This document shows positions 55,695 through 63,760 of a stretch of DNA of 64,000 bases, in pieces (within the stretch, counting starts at the first letter, position 1; each line of letters opens with the position of its first letter). The notes under the pieces are model-generated. The model worked only from the letters and a program-made list of their open reading frames with translations, did not search any database and was not told the DNA's origin. The stretch is from Rhynchopus euleeides (lineage: Eukaryota; Euglenozoa; Diplonemea; Diplonemida; Diplonemidae), in the NCBI GenBank assembly GCA_963210315.1, contig OY723251.1, positions 558,001 to 622,000 of the forward strand, given 5' to 3'. Made by a program: the position numbers and the translations under genes.

Positions 55695-56262
55695 ACCGCC
55701 TTTTGTGATTTTTTGTCCTGGGCAAGACGTTAAACTACCTGGGAGGGCTTCCCCAGACCATGACGGGTGCTTGCACCAGGAGTTTGAAACAGCCACTCAT
55801 GCCTTGCGATGCTCAAGTGCCTGCTGGACCCCTATGTCCTTCAGGCCCCAAAGCAGGCAACGATATGGGAGCAACCTAACAGGGGAGGTGAAGAGGGCAC
55901 GGGTCTTAGCCTGATGACACACTGCAACCTCAAGGTGACTGGCGACACCTCTCCCACAGTCTGCGGCGACTCTGCCGTGGCGACAAGGCTTCCTGTCATG
56001 GGAGATCGCTGCGTGGATCAACGTGGCACTACCCGTGTGCTCGGCAGGTTGTTTCGGCACCTGTTTTCTCCGTGTCATGCTTTTCGTGAGCGTGTCAGGG
56101 ATGTTGGCACACGCTGGGGAGGGTTCACATGATGACATAACATATATCAGAAGCACACACCCACGTGGCGCTGTCCTTGGCAGGACTTTGAAAGTGCCGC
56201 CTTGATATCCTTGTTGGATAGAACCCTCATATCACACCCTCAATCAGCTGACGATTTTTTGT
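55695..56262 (+). mobile_element. T-tailed retroposon fragment, family delta, plus-strand copy
   Basis: Oriented on the plus strand: it ends in CAATCAGCTGACG (56251-56253) followed by ATTTTTTGTT. A frame ending at TGA 55912-55914 contains a Cys-x6-Glu-Thr-x2-His-x3-Cys segment (near 55767-55810), the kind of zinc knuckle found after reverse transcriptase in LINEs, so delta may be a LINE 3' end. The upstream border at about 55695 is a head-to-head junction of two T-rich tails (AATCGCGACCGCCTTTTGTG), repeated at about 61404. Confidence 0.75.
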
Positions 56263-56264
56263 TG

Positions 56265-57215
56265 GGGACCGGTTTCAGCGTCAAGCCCTCGGCCTGACGA
56301 GGATAGTATCATGTCCCCATCAGAACTTGCTGCCCCCCTTCCTCTCTCGCCTGCACCCTCCCTTGTTGTGGATGACTCGCCGGGCTTTCAGCCCGCCGAC
56401 ACTCGGCTTAATCCCCCATCAGACACTGTGTCACCCCCACCACCCTCTCCATGTCAGGAGCCCCTAGTGCCTTTAGACTCTGCAACCCCCTCTCTTCCCG
56501 ATTATCAGGCTGAAACGCCGTCTCACCAGGGGAGCGACACGCTCTCCCCCGAGTGCACGTCGCCGAGCCCTTGCGTGGGGCGTCGACTTCCTTTCTCCCC
56601 TTCCTCCCCTTCTGAGTCCTCGGTTCCCCGCGCGCAGAAACGTGTAGCGCACATGCGGGAGGCAGACGAATCTGCCCTGGAGCGATGCTCGTTTCATAAC
56701 AACAGAGCAGGTTTTCCTTCCTCCCGCACGATCATCAGCACAGCTAGATCAGGCGTGCCTTCCCCTTTCCCACGGGCCTCACAGGCCTTGCGCTTCTTGG
56801 AGCGCAAGACTCGTGCTGTCCGTCCTTCTCGTTCTCGTTTCCTCCGGAAGCAGGTGTTGCGTGCGGTTCCGAAGCGCACCCGCTGCATCCCCTCTCCCAC
56901 CATCTTTCGTTCGGCGGCTATTCCGCGCTCTTTTCAACGCGTCGTCGCGAAGATTGCGCCTCAGTACCAGCAGGCGCAATCTCCGGCTTCCAGTGTGTGT
57001 GTGTCCCCCCTCCTTTACAGCGCAACGAGGAGGAGAGCGAAACCGTGTGGTGTCACGTAGAGCAAAAGTAGGATAGCGGGCCCGGTTCCTCACGGTATGG
57101 TCCTTCGGGGCCAGGCTGCGATGCCAGCACGCTAACCCAAATTGCAATACGATTTTTTGTGATTTTTGGTGTCCCGTTTGTGATTTTTTGCGGTTTTTTT
57201 TGCGATTTTTTGTGA
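56265..57215 (+). mobile_element. T-tailed retroposon, family beta, long plus-strand copy
   Basis: It carries the ORF 56311-57060, then about 90 bp of 3' UTR ending in GCTAACCCAAATTGCAATAC plus G and a tail (57152-57215) with TTTTTTGTGA and TTTTTTGCGA units. It is the inverse of 58143-58930 on the minus strand over about 780 bp. Confidence 0.8.
56311..57060 (+). CDS. Pro/Ser-rich protein with basic C-terminus, family beta
   Basis: A 249-residue frame from ATG 56311 to TAG 57058-57060. The first half is Pro/Ser/Asp low complexity (Ser-Pro-Ser-Glu-Leu, Asp-Asp-Ser-Pro-Gly-Phe-Gln-Pro). The second half is Arg-rich (Arg-Ser-Arg-Phe-Leu-Arg-Lys) and ends Lys-Pro-Cys-Gly-Val-Thr. The copy is probably 5'-truncated, since the minus-strand relative at 58049-59914 extends far upstream. 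The C-terminus resembles that of family alpha (60656-61327), so both encode related proteins. Function is unknown; a nucleic-acid-binding retroelement protein is plausible. Confidence 0.55.
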   Translation: MSPSELAAPLPLSPAPSLVVDDSPGFQPADTRLNPPSDTVSPPPPSPCQEPLVPLDSATPSLPDYQAETPSHQGSDTLSPECTSPSPCVGRRLPFSPSSPSESSVPRAQKRVAHMREADESALERCSFHNNRAGFPSSRTIISTARSGVPSPFPRASQALRFLERKTRAVRPSRSRFLRKQVLRAVPKRTRCIPSPTIFRSAAIPRSFQRVVAKIAPQYQQAQSPASSVCVSPLLYSATRRRAKPCGVT

Positions 57216-57330
57216 GTTTCCAGTGCAGAGGGGGCCCGGTACCTGCGCGCGTCCTGTCGGACTGAGGCTGGCATGGTGGGGCTAGCGCAGCAGGTTCTAC
57301 TTTTGCCGTCGGGCTCTTAGCGCAGAAACA
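57216..57330 (+). repeat. SINE-like repeat S1, copy 4
   Basis: GGGGGCCCGGTACCTGCGCG, CGTCCTGTC, CATGGTGGGG, the A-box-like TAGCGCAGCAGG and TTCTACTTTTGC. It matches copy 2 (19193-19320, minus) over about 100 bp and directly follows a T-rich tail. Confidence 0.65.
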
Positions 57331-57431
57331 TGCACAACCCGAACAACAATGCTCGAAGGCAAACAAGCCGCGTGACCGGGGTTGAGCTGCTGTAGCGAGG
57401 CCGCGGCGTAAAAGAGGGCTGGGCTAGTTTC

Positions 57432-57620
57432 TACCATTACAGCCCACCCAGCAGGCAGCACACCACACCCCATCTCCCCACCCAGCGGGACCCCCCTCTC
57501 GGATTTTTCAAAACCCCGTTCTTTTGAATATTTGGGGCCCGTGCGGATCGTGGTGGGGTCATTTTGGCCATGGGGTGCCTCTTGATACCCCTTACTGGGA
57601 AACTCCAATTGGGTGAAGTA
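57432..57620 (-). repeat. Isolated inverted unit of the ~190-bp tandem repeat
   Basis: On the minus strand it reads CCCAATTGGAGTTTCCCAG, CACCCCATGGCC, GACCCCACCACGATCCGCAC, TCAAAAGAACGGGGTTTTG, GGGGGGTCCCGCTGGGTGGG, the order of the first unit at 52742-52900. Confidence 0.85.
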
Positions 57621-57664
57621 CCCCTGTCCAGAGAGGTACTTTCCTACAGGTACCCCCACCCAAA

Positions 57665-58142
57665 AAAAAATTTCCGGTGCAAAAAAAATCACAAAAAATC
57701 ACAAAAAATCGTCAGCTGATTGAGGGTGTGATATGAGGGTTCTATCCAACAAGGATATCAAGGCGGCACTTTCAAAGTCCTGCCAAGGACAGCGCCACGT
57801 GGGTGTGTGCTTCTGATATATGTTATGTCATCATGTGAACCCTCCCCAGCGTGTGCCAACATCTCTGACACGCTCACGAAAAGCATGACACGGAGAAAAC
57901 AGGTGCCGAAACAACCTGCCGAGCACACGGGTGGTGCCACGTTGATCCACGCAGCGATCTCCCATGACAGGAAGCCTTGTCGCCACGGCAGAGTCGCCGC
58001 AGACTGTGGGAGAGGTGTCGCCAGTCACCTTGAGGTTGCAGTGTGTCATCAGGCTAAGACCCGTGCCCTCTTCACCTCCCCTATTAGGTTGCTCCCATAT
58101 CGTTGCCTGCTTTGGGGCCTGAAGGACATAGGGGTCCAGCAG
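57665..58142 (-). mobile_element. T-tailed retroposon fragment, family delta, copy 2
   Basis: A tail at 57665-57712 is followed by a 430-bp delta unit, the inverse of 55824-56253. Its 5' edge is joined to beta sequence at about 58142 (AGCAG, then CACCACACGG), so the beta unit there lacks its own 3' end. Confidence 0.8.
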
Positions 58143-59914
58143 GCACCACACGGTTTCGCTCTCCTCCTCGTTGCGCTGTAAAGGAGGGGGGACACACACA
58201 CACTGGAAGCCGGAGATTGCGCCTGCTGGTACTGAGGCGCAATCGTCGCGACGACGCGTTGAAAAGAGCGCGGAATAGCCGCCGAACGAAAGATGGTGGG
58301 AGAGGGGATGCAGCGGGTGCGCTTCGGAACCGCACGCAACACCTGCTTCCGGAGGAAACGAGAACGAGAAGGACGGACAGCACGAGTCTTGCGCTCCAAG
58401 AAGCGCAAGGCCTGTGAGGCCCGTGGGAAAGGGGAAGGCACGCCTGATCTAGCTGTGCTGATGATCGTGCGGGAGGAAGGAAAACCTGCTCTGTTGTTAT
58501 GAAACGAGCATCGCTCCAGGGCAGATTCGTCTGCCTCCCGCATGTGCGCTACACGTTTCTGCGCGCGGGGAACCGAGGACTCAGAAGGGGAGGAAGGGGA
58601 GAAAGGAAGTCGACGCCCCACGCAAGGGCTCGGCGACGTGCACTCGGGGGAGAGCGTGTCGCTCCCCTGGTGAGACGGCGTTTCAGCCTGATAATCGGGA
58701 AGAGAGGGGGTTGCAGAGTCTAAAGGCACTAGGGGCTCCTGACATGGAGAGGGTGGTGGGGGTGACACAGTGTCTGATGGGGGGTTAAGCCGAGTGTCGG
58801 CGGGCTGAAAGCCCGGCGAGTCATCCACAACAAGGGAGGGTGCAGGCGAGAGAGGAAGGGGGGCAGCAAGTTCTGATGGGGACATGATACTATCCTCGTC
58901 AGGCCGAGGGCTTGACGCTGAAACCGGTCCCCTGGTGAGACCCTTGACGCTGAAACCGCTCCCCTGGTGAGACGGCGTTTCTGCCTGCCAGTCTGGAAGA
59001 GAGGGTGTTGCCGTGTCTAGAGGCATTAGGGGCTCCTGACATGGAGAGGGTGGTGGGGGTGACACAGTGTCTGATGGGGGACTAAGCCGAGTGTCGGCGG
59101 GCTGAAAGCCCGGCGAGTCATCCACAACAAGAGAGGGTGCAGGCGAGAGAGGAAGGGGGGAAGCAAGTTCTGATGGGGACATGATACTATCCTCGTCAGG
59201 CCGAAGGCTTGGCGCTGAAACCGGTGAGCCAGGGGACACGGGAGGTTGAGGCTCTGCTCCTCTGTTGTGAAAGGAGCGTCTCCCCAGGGCGGATTCGTCT
59301 GCCTCCTGTATGGGTGCCACTCGCTTCTGCGCGCGGGGTATCGAAGACACAGATGGGGGAGAGGGAGAGAAAGGGAGGCGGCGCCCCACGTAAGGGCTCT
59401 GAAAGCCCCGCTGTGAGGCGCACTCTCGAAGGGTCGGTGAGCCCGTCTGCGGGGTCTGTAGTCCGTCCAGCAGGTCTGTGTGCAGCACGAGCTCCGGAGC
59501 CGGAGAGGGCGCCGGAGGCGGTGCTGCATCTGCTGGTGGAACGCGGCAAGCATCACCGGGTTGGGAGCCCGGCGAGTCTTCCGCAACAAGCGCAACGTGC
59601 TCCACACCCATCTGACGCGGGGTAGGGGAAGCAGGGGTATTCATTCGAGGGGAAGGCGAGAAAAGAAAACCAGGAAATTCGCGTGGGGTCAACGCAGATG
59701 ACTCCGCAGAAGAACCCAACTCGCCCTCACTGGGCTGATCGTCGGGGCAGTGAAGAGCCAAATGCTCAATCACGCCCGGCCAAAGAAGAAGAAGAGACGC
59801 ACACATGTCCCACTCTGGCTGACGCACACACACTATCCCAGCCCCCCAGAGGGACGGGCCCTCGTCCGAGTGATCCAAACAAATGGCGGTGCGTTTCACG
59901 GCATCCTGCCCCAT
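58049..59914 (-). CDS. Pro/Ser-rich repeat protein with basic C-terminus, 621 aa (beta-family ORF, chimeric end)
   Basis: From ATG 59914 to a stop at 58049. It is Pro/Ser-rich with two or more internal copies of a segment of about 85 residues (Asp-Glu-Asp-Ser-Ile-Met-Ser-Pro-Ser-Glu-Leu onward; nt about 59185-58985 and 58895-58690) and two copies of a Val-Gly-Arg-Arg-Leu-Pro-Phe-Ser-Pro block. The Arg-rich part at about 58480-58300 precedes the conserved beta C-terminus. The last 30 or so residues, after Lys-Pro-Cys-Gly, are read from delta sequence, because the beta/delta junction at 58142 removed the native stop. The natural protein would therefore end with Val-Thr as at 57060. An earlier ATG outside the frame's first codon is not evident. 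Function unknown. Confidence 0.6.
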   Translation of the reverse strand: MGQDAVKRTAICLDHSDEGPSLWGAGIVCVRQPEWDMCASLLLLWPGVIEHLALHCPDDQPSEGELGSSAESSALTPREFPGFLFSPSPRMNTPASPTPRQMGVEHVALVAEDSPGSQPGDACRVPPADAAPPPAPSPAPELVLHTDLLDGLQTPQTGSPTLRECASQRGFQSPYVGRRLPFSPSPPSVSSIPRAQKRVAPIQEADESALGRRSFHNRGAEPQPPVSPGSPVSAPSLRPDEDSIMSPSELASPLPLSPAPSLVVDDSPGFQPADTRLSPPSDTVSPPPPSPCQEPLMPLDTATPSLPDWQAETPSHQGSGFSVKGLTRGPVSASSPRPDEDSIMSPSELAAPLPLSPAPSLVVDDSPGFQPADTRLNPPSDTVSPPPPSPCQEPLVPLDSATPSLPDYQAETPSHQGSDTLSPECTSPSPCVGRRLPFSPSSPSESSVPRAQKRVAHMREADESALERCSFHNNRAGFPSSRTIISTARSGVPSPFPRASQALRFLERKTRAVRPSRSRFLRKQVLRAVPKRTRCIPSPTIFRSAAIPRSFQRVVATIAPQYQQAQSPASSVCVSPLLYSATRRRAKPCGACWTPMSFRPQSRQRYGSNLIGEVKRARVLA

Positions 59915-60030
59915 CGAGTCCTTCAGAGGCGTCCAGAACGATAGCGGTGCGTTTCACCGCAGCCGCAGCCGTCGTGTCGCTATCCATCTCAGACGAGGGA
60001 GGGACTTCCTCGCTGGCGGAGCCCGCACAC
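58143..60030 (-). mobile_element. T-tailed retroposon, family beta, longest copy
   Basis: It contains the ORF at 58049-59914 and is the inverse of the plus-strand beta copy through about 58930. Around 58920-58960 a TTGACGCTGAAACCG word is tandemly repeated, where the ORF repeats begin. The distal end at about 60030 meets the tail of the next alpha unit. A GATAGCGGTGCGTTTCACCG/CAAATGGCGGTGCGTTTCACGG duplication lies at 59880-59960. Confidence 0.7.
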
Positions 60031-60246
60031 AAAAAAACGCAAAAAAACGCAAAAATCACAAAAAAAATCACAAAAAATCACAAAAAAACGTTTGCTATGT
60101 TGGATTAGCGGATCCGCATCGTACAGAACGTCTACGAAAGACGACGCACGAGAACTGATACGCTATCCAAGTCATTTACTAAGTCACACCACACGGGCGC
60201 GATCTGCTCCTTTCTTTTGTTAAAATAGGGAAAGGCACGTGAATTG
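60031..60246 (-). mobile_element. T-tailed retroposon fragment, family alpha, copy 2
   Basis: A tail at 60031-60091 (CAAAAAAACGC and CAAAAAATCAC units) is followed by 155 bp of alpha, truncated at GGCACGTGAA. Confidence 0.85.
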
Positions 60247-60481
60247 ACAAAAAAACGTCAGCTGATTGAGGGTGTGATATGAGGGTTCTATCCAACAAGG
60301 ATATCAAGGCGGCACTTTCAAAGTCCTGCCAAGGACAGCGCCACATGGGTGTGTGCTTCTGATATATGTTATGTCATCATGTGAACCCTCCCCAGCGTGT
60401 GCCAACATCCCTGACACGCTCACGAAAAGCATGACACGGAGAAAACAGGTGCCGAAACAACCTGCCGAGCACACGGGTGGT
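60247..60481 (-). mobile_element. T-tailed retroposon fragment, family delta, copy 3
   Basis: A short tail (60247-60258) is followed by 223 bp of delta, truncated at CACACGGGTGGT. Confidence 0.85.
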
Positions 60482-60537
60482 AAAATCACAAAAAAACACA
60501 AAAAATCGTCAGCTGATTGAGGGTGTGATATGAGGGT
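60482..60537 (-). mobile_element. T-tailed retroposon fragment, family delta, copy 4 (28 bp)
   Basis: A tail at 60482-60509 is followed by only CAGCTGATTGAGGG and TGTGATATGAGGGT of delta before the next tail. It is the shortest truncated copy, which shows the fixed 3' edge clearly. Confidence 0.85.
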
Positions 60538-61331
60538 CAAAAAATCACAAAAAATCGCAAAAAATCGTTTGCTATGTTGGATTAGCGGATCCGCATCGTA
60601 CAGAACGTCTACGAAAGACGACGCACGAGAACTGATACGCTATCCAAGTCATTTACTAAGTCACACCACACGGGCGCGATCTGCTCCTTTCTTTTGTTAA
60701 AATAGGGAAAGGCACGTGAACACTGAAGGTCGGAGGCTCCACCGAATGAAGCTCGGAGGGTGATACCTCGGCCGCGCGTTGAAAATAGCGCGGGACCTTC
60801 CACTTACTGGGAAGGAAGTCTGATGAACGCCTGATCTGGCGGGGGGGGTCAAAAGGGAAAGCCCGGGCTCGGAAACGTTTCTGCCGATGGATCTTCGACA
60901 GACGAACCTTGTGGGGAATGGGGTCAATCGCGCAAGGGGGAAGTAACCACCTCCATGCCTTGACTTTAGCTGTAGTGAGTGGCCTGCTTGGCGCATCAAA
61001 CAGGAAGCCGGTAGCCACTGCTGGAGGTTTCGAGTCAGATTGCCCAACGGCCTTTGTTTTCGAAACAGGGGCGCCCAGGGGGCGGGGTGAGAGGAACGAG
61101 GGGCAATGAGTACCCTTGCAGAGGGGTAGGGGAAGTAAGCCTGGGAAAGGCCGGACGTCCAAGGCGCTAACCGTTGCGCAAGTTGCAGGCGTTTTTCCCG
61201 GTGGCGGGATGTCGGGCGCGCCAAGGGCATCCGCCTCTCTCTTTGCGGCAGATGGGACATGAGGGGGCAGGAAGGTGAATCCAGGTTCAGACTGCGACGA
61301 CTGGGCAGTGCGCTTTGATGAAAGCACCTTT
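60538..61331 (-). mobile_element. T-tailed retroposon, family alpha, longest copy
   Basis: A tail at 60538-60568 is followed by alpha sequence through the ORF 60656-61327. The 5' edge meets another CAAAAAATCGC tail at 61331. The first 300 bp match 53941-54243. Confidence 0.8.
60656..61327 (-). CDS. Basic protein, family alpha, 223 aa
   Basis: From ATG 61327, just inside the truncated 5' edge, to the stop at 60656. It is Pro/Ser/Arg-rich throughout, with Arg-Ala-Phe-Pro-Phe-Asp-Pro-Pro-Arg near the middle of the second half. The C-terminus (Arg-Tyr-Phe-Gln-Arg, later Arg-Pro-Cys-Gly-Val-Thr, stop) parallels the beta protein's Arg-Ser-Phe-Gln-Arg and Lys-Pro-Cys-Gly-Val-Thr, stop. It is probably 5'-truncated. 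Function unknown. Confidence 0.5.
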   Translation of the reverse strand: MLSSKRTAQSSQSEPGFTFLPPHVPSAAKREADALGAPDIPPPGKTPATCATVSALDVRPFPGLLPLPLCKGTHCPSFLSPRPLGAPVSKTKAVGQSDSKPPAVATGFLFDAPSRPLTTAKVKAWRWLLPPCAIDPIPHKVRLSKIHRQKRFRARAFPFDPPRQIRRSSDFLPSKWKVPRYFQRAAEVSPSELHSVEPPTFSVHVPFPILTKERSRSRPCGVT

Positions 61332-61475
61332 CACAAAAAATCGCAAAAAATCGTCAGCTGATTGAGGGTGTGATATGAGGGTTCTATCCAACAAGGCAAA
61401 AAATCGCGACCGCCTTTTGTGATTTTTTGCGATTTTTTGTGGTCCGTTTGTGATTTTTTGCGATTTTTTTTGACC
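61332..61475. mobile_element. Delta fragment and head-to-head tail junction
   Basis: A tail (61332-61354) is followed by 43 bp of delta (61355-61397), then CAAAAAATCGCGACCGCC and a plus-oriented tail of TTTTTTGCGA/TTTTTTGTGG units ending near 61475. The junction repeats the one near 55690. Confidence 0.8.
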
Positions 61476-62500
61476 CCAAAAACTTTCGACTGGCCCGACA
61501 GCCCCACACAGTGCTTATTGCAGCCCATCAAATGTGTATGTGTTTCAGGGCCAGAGAGCCTAGAGCCCACGGCGGTTACTTCCACAAAGTTCCCATGTTG
61601 CGGTCGGTTGAGTAGGCCGCCACACCTGTGGGGGCAACCTCTCTCTGAGCTTGGAAAAACGATGATGTGAGCGTTGTAGTCAGATCATCGTGCAGTGTTT
61701 TCAAGCAGCTTCTCCATCGGCTTGTGGATACAACGCGAAGCGGACCTCCAGCTAACGCACCACCACCATGATCAGCGGGTTGCCAATTTCTTGGTGGTGC
61801 TTCTTCCCCGCTTTGGTGACAAGGTGTCGTTGCTGATGATGTTGAACAGTGCTGTCCATCCCTTGTAGTGCAACCTGTGAGAGATCTCCATCAAGGAGCG
61901 TCAGCCGAGCGAGAGTCACTGTCACCAGGTCACTGAGGGAAATGAGGGATATTGCCTGGAGCTGGCGTGAATAGCAACTGCTGGGAGGGGCATGTGATGG
62001 GTCCCTCCTGGTCCCAGCTCGACCCTCCGGGCCCAGATCCACCATTCCTGAAAAAAAAACCGTGTTAGTTGCATGTTTGAGCACAACGCTTCCCGGGATC
62101 ATAATTTTTTTCCGTCAGTGACAAGAAAAAATGCTACCAAATGGCCATGGGAATACAGGTGTCGAATTCGACACCTGAAAAATCGGGGAAAATAGGCCAG
62201 GTGTCGAAAAAAAGCAGGTTTTCGACACCCCCGAGACCCCTGGTAACGGCATTAGGTAGTCGGAGGGGTGTGGGGGGGTGTGTGGGGGAATATCTGTAGA
62301 GACAAGAGCGAAGGCACCAAAAATATTTTGTTTTTTTTTTGGTGCCTCCCGCCGTCCTCCTCCTCCCCCCACACCTCTCATACCGAAGACCGCGCAGCCC
62401 ACCGGGATATCTTGTTTTTGTGGCACAATGCGTGCCTGCAAAGCAGCGGGTGGAAAAAAAAATAACGTATACGTAAATATTATGGAACGTAAATACATGG
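61476..62500. other. Region of uncertain coding content
   Basis: A minus-strand frame 62102-61752 (116 codons) has some protein-like character (Leu-Ile-Ser-Leu-Ser-Asp-Leu-Val-Thr-Val-Thr-Leu-Ala-Arg-Leu) but no recognisable domain or good start; it may be an exon or a fragment. At 62150-62235 the word GTGTCGAA/TTCGACAC recurs four times in both orientations (GGTGTCGAATTCGACACC, then CAGGTGTCGAAAAAAAGC and TTTTCGACACC), forming palindromes. Confidence 0.35.
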
Positions 62501-62668
62501 TTTGACAGAATTCTTTAAGAATTCGTAAGAATTCTTAAGAATTCTTACTTTTTCAATTCTTAAAAATTCTTGAATTCTTGGAAATTCTTACCAAGAATTC
62601 TTAAGAATTCTTAAGAATTTCCAAGAATTCTTGAAGAATTCTTAAGAATTCTTAGGAATTCTTGAAAG
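62500..62668. repeat. AAGAATTCTT palindrome cluster
   Basis: At least ten overlapping or near-identical AAGAATTCTT/TTAAGAATTC words in 160 bp, extremely cruciform-prone and AT-rich. No gene is visible. Confidence 0.95.
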
Positions 62669-62869
62669 GGGCACGCACGAGGTCCCTTTGACAGCATACG
62701 GATGTACGTTCTTATTGGGAGGTTTTCTGAGGGAGAAGGTGAAAATCACAAAATGACCCCCTCCAGGGCCTTCTTCCAGGGAAAATAGTCACAAAAATGG
62801 CCTCAAACCTGTTTCTGGCCAGCTGGGACAGCCATCCATCGCTGCATTTCCGCCTTCTTGGGAGACTGG

Positions 62870-63145
62870 CTACCGGCTGGCTACCCAGCAACACACCGGG
62901 CACATCCAGTCCTTGTCCTCCATCCCCTTGACGAACTCCTCGTTACAGGAGGAGGGAACAAAGGTATCGAGGCACGAAACCGCCGCGCGGTGTCCGCACG
63001 AACGACAGTTGAGGCATCCTTCTCTCTCGTGCTCAGCATCACACTCCGGGAACACACACTTCGCGACCTCCGGAGCGCAGAGGCTCAGCGAATCCCACTC
63101 AATCTCCTTCGCCTTGAAGAGAGAGCGGGTAGACATACTGCGCAC
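62870..63145 (-). CDS. Small Cys-rich zinc-binding-like protein or exon, 91 aa
   Basis: A second ATG three codons later (63136) is equally possible. The C-terminal two thirds contain Cys-x-Phe-Pro-Glu-Cys, Cys-x2-Cys-x2-Cys-Gly-His, Ser-Cys, Ser-Cys and a closing Trp-Met-Cys-Pro-x-Cys-Cys, a spacing reminiscent of cross-brace zinc fingers (PHD/RING-like). No family can be assigned. It may be one exon of a longer gene or a fragment of an element protein. Confidence 0.45.
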   Translation of the reverse strand: MRSMSTRSLFKAKEIEWDSLSLCAPEVAKCVFPECDAEHEREGCLNCRSCGHRAAVSCLDTFVPSSCNEEFVKGMEDKDWMCPVCCWVASR

Positions 63146-63379
63146 AAGCGGTAGTTTTTTGTTTGTGCGCTGGTTCGTTACCTGTGGGGTACATGGGTGA
63201 ACACATGCGCTGCCAACAGTCTTCTTTGCTAGAGACCAGGAGCCTGGTTAGCGCAAAAAAGGCAGCCATCGATCAGCAACTGCCTTTGCAGTTTGAGGAA
63301 ACCCTCAACCTACCTGAAGAGCACGCTTGTTCGGCACATAAAGCCAGGGATGGAAACTCTACCAACACAGTGTTAGCGA

Positions 63380-63760
63380 GCGTGGGCATCTTTGTGTGCG
63401 ATTGAAGCACATGATAATGTGCGTGAACAAGTAGCTCCACTGTTACGGTCTGAGTCTGGGAGCCCTTTCTCGTGGGTGACGTATTGCAAGGAGGGTGGAG
63501 GTGTCCATTGGCGCCACCAATATCTCGCCGTTGGGCAAAATCCACGACCTGTTGGAGGCGAGCCCCTTGAGTATACTGGTGTCTCCCATCCCGTCCCAGG
63601 ACGCCCCAGGCTCAGTCTGGGTGCCGGTACGGAATCTGATCCTGCACCCTCTCGGCACAACCAGGGGGAGGACATTGTGCCCAGGTCATTTCCTCCCAGA
63701 TTACGCCAGTGAAGATCCACCGGAGGCAGGTTTGAACAATTTTGAATGAGTTTTGCCATG
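63380..63760 (-). pseudogene. Broken coding fragment
   Basis: The minus-strand frame 63658-63443 has protein-like text (Trp-Ile-Leu-Pro-Asn-Gly-Glu-Ile-Leu-Val-Ala-Pro-Met-Asp) and an overlapping frame 63759-63373 is also open. Neither is complete, which suggests a frameshifted remnant or an exon boundary. Family not recognised. Confidence 0.3.

Noticed and set aside
53907-61475. T-rich decamer runs as true telomeric repeats
   Set aside because: They are short, occur in both orientations and always adjoin fixed 3' ends of repeated units. I keep only the weaker idea that they are tails and possible insertion targets.
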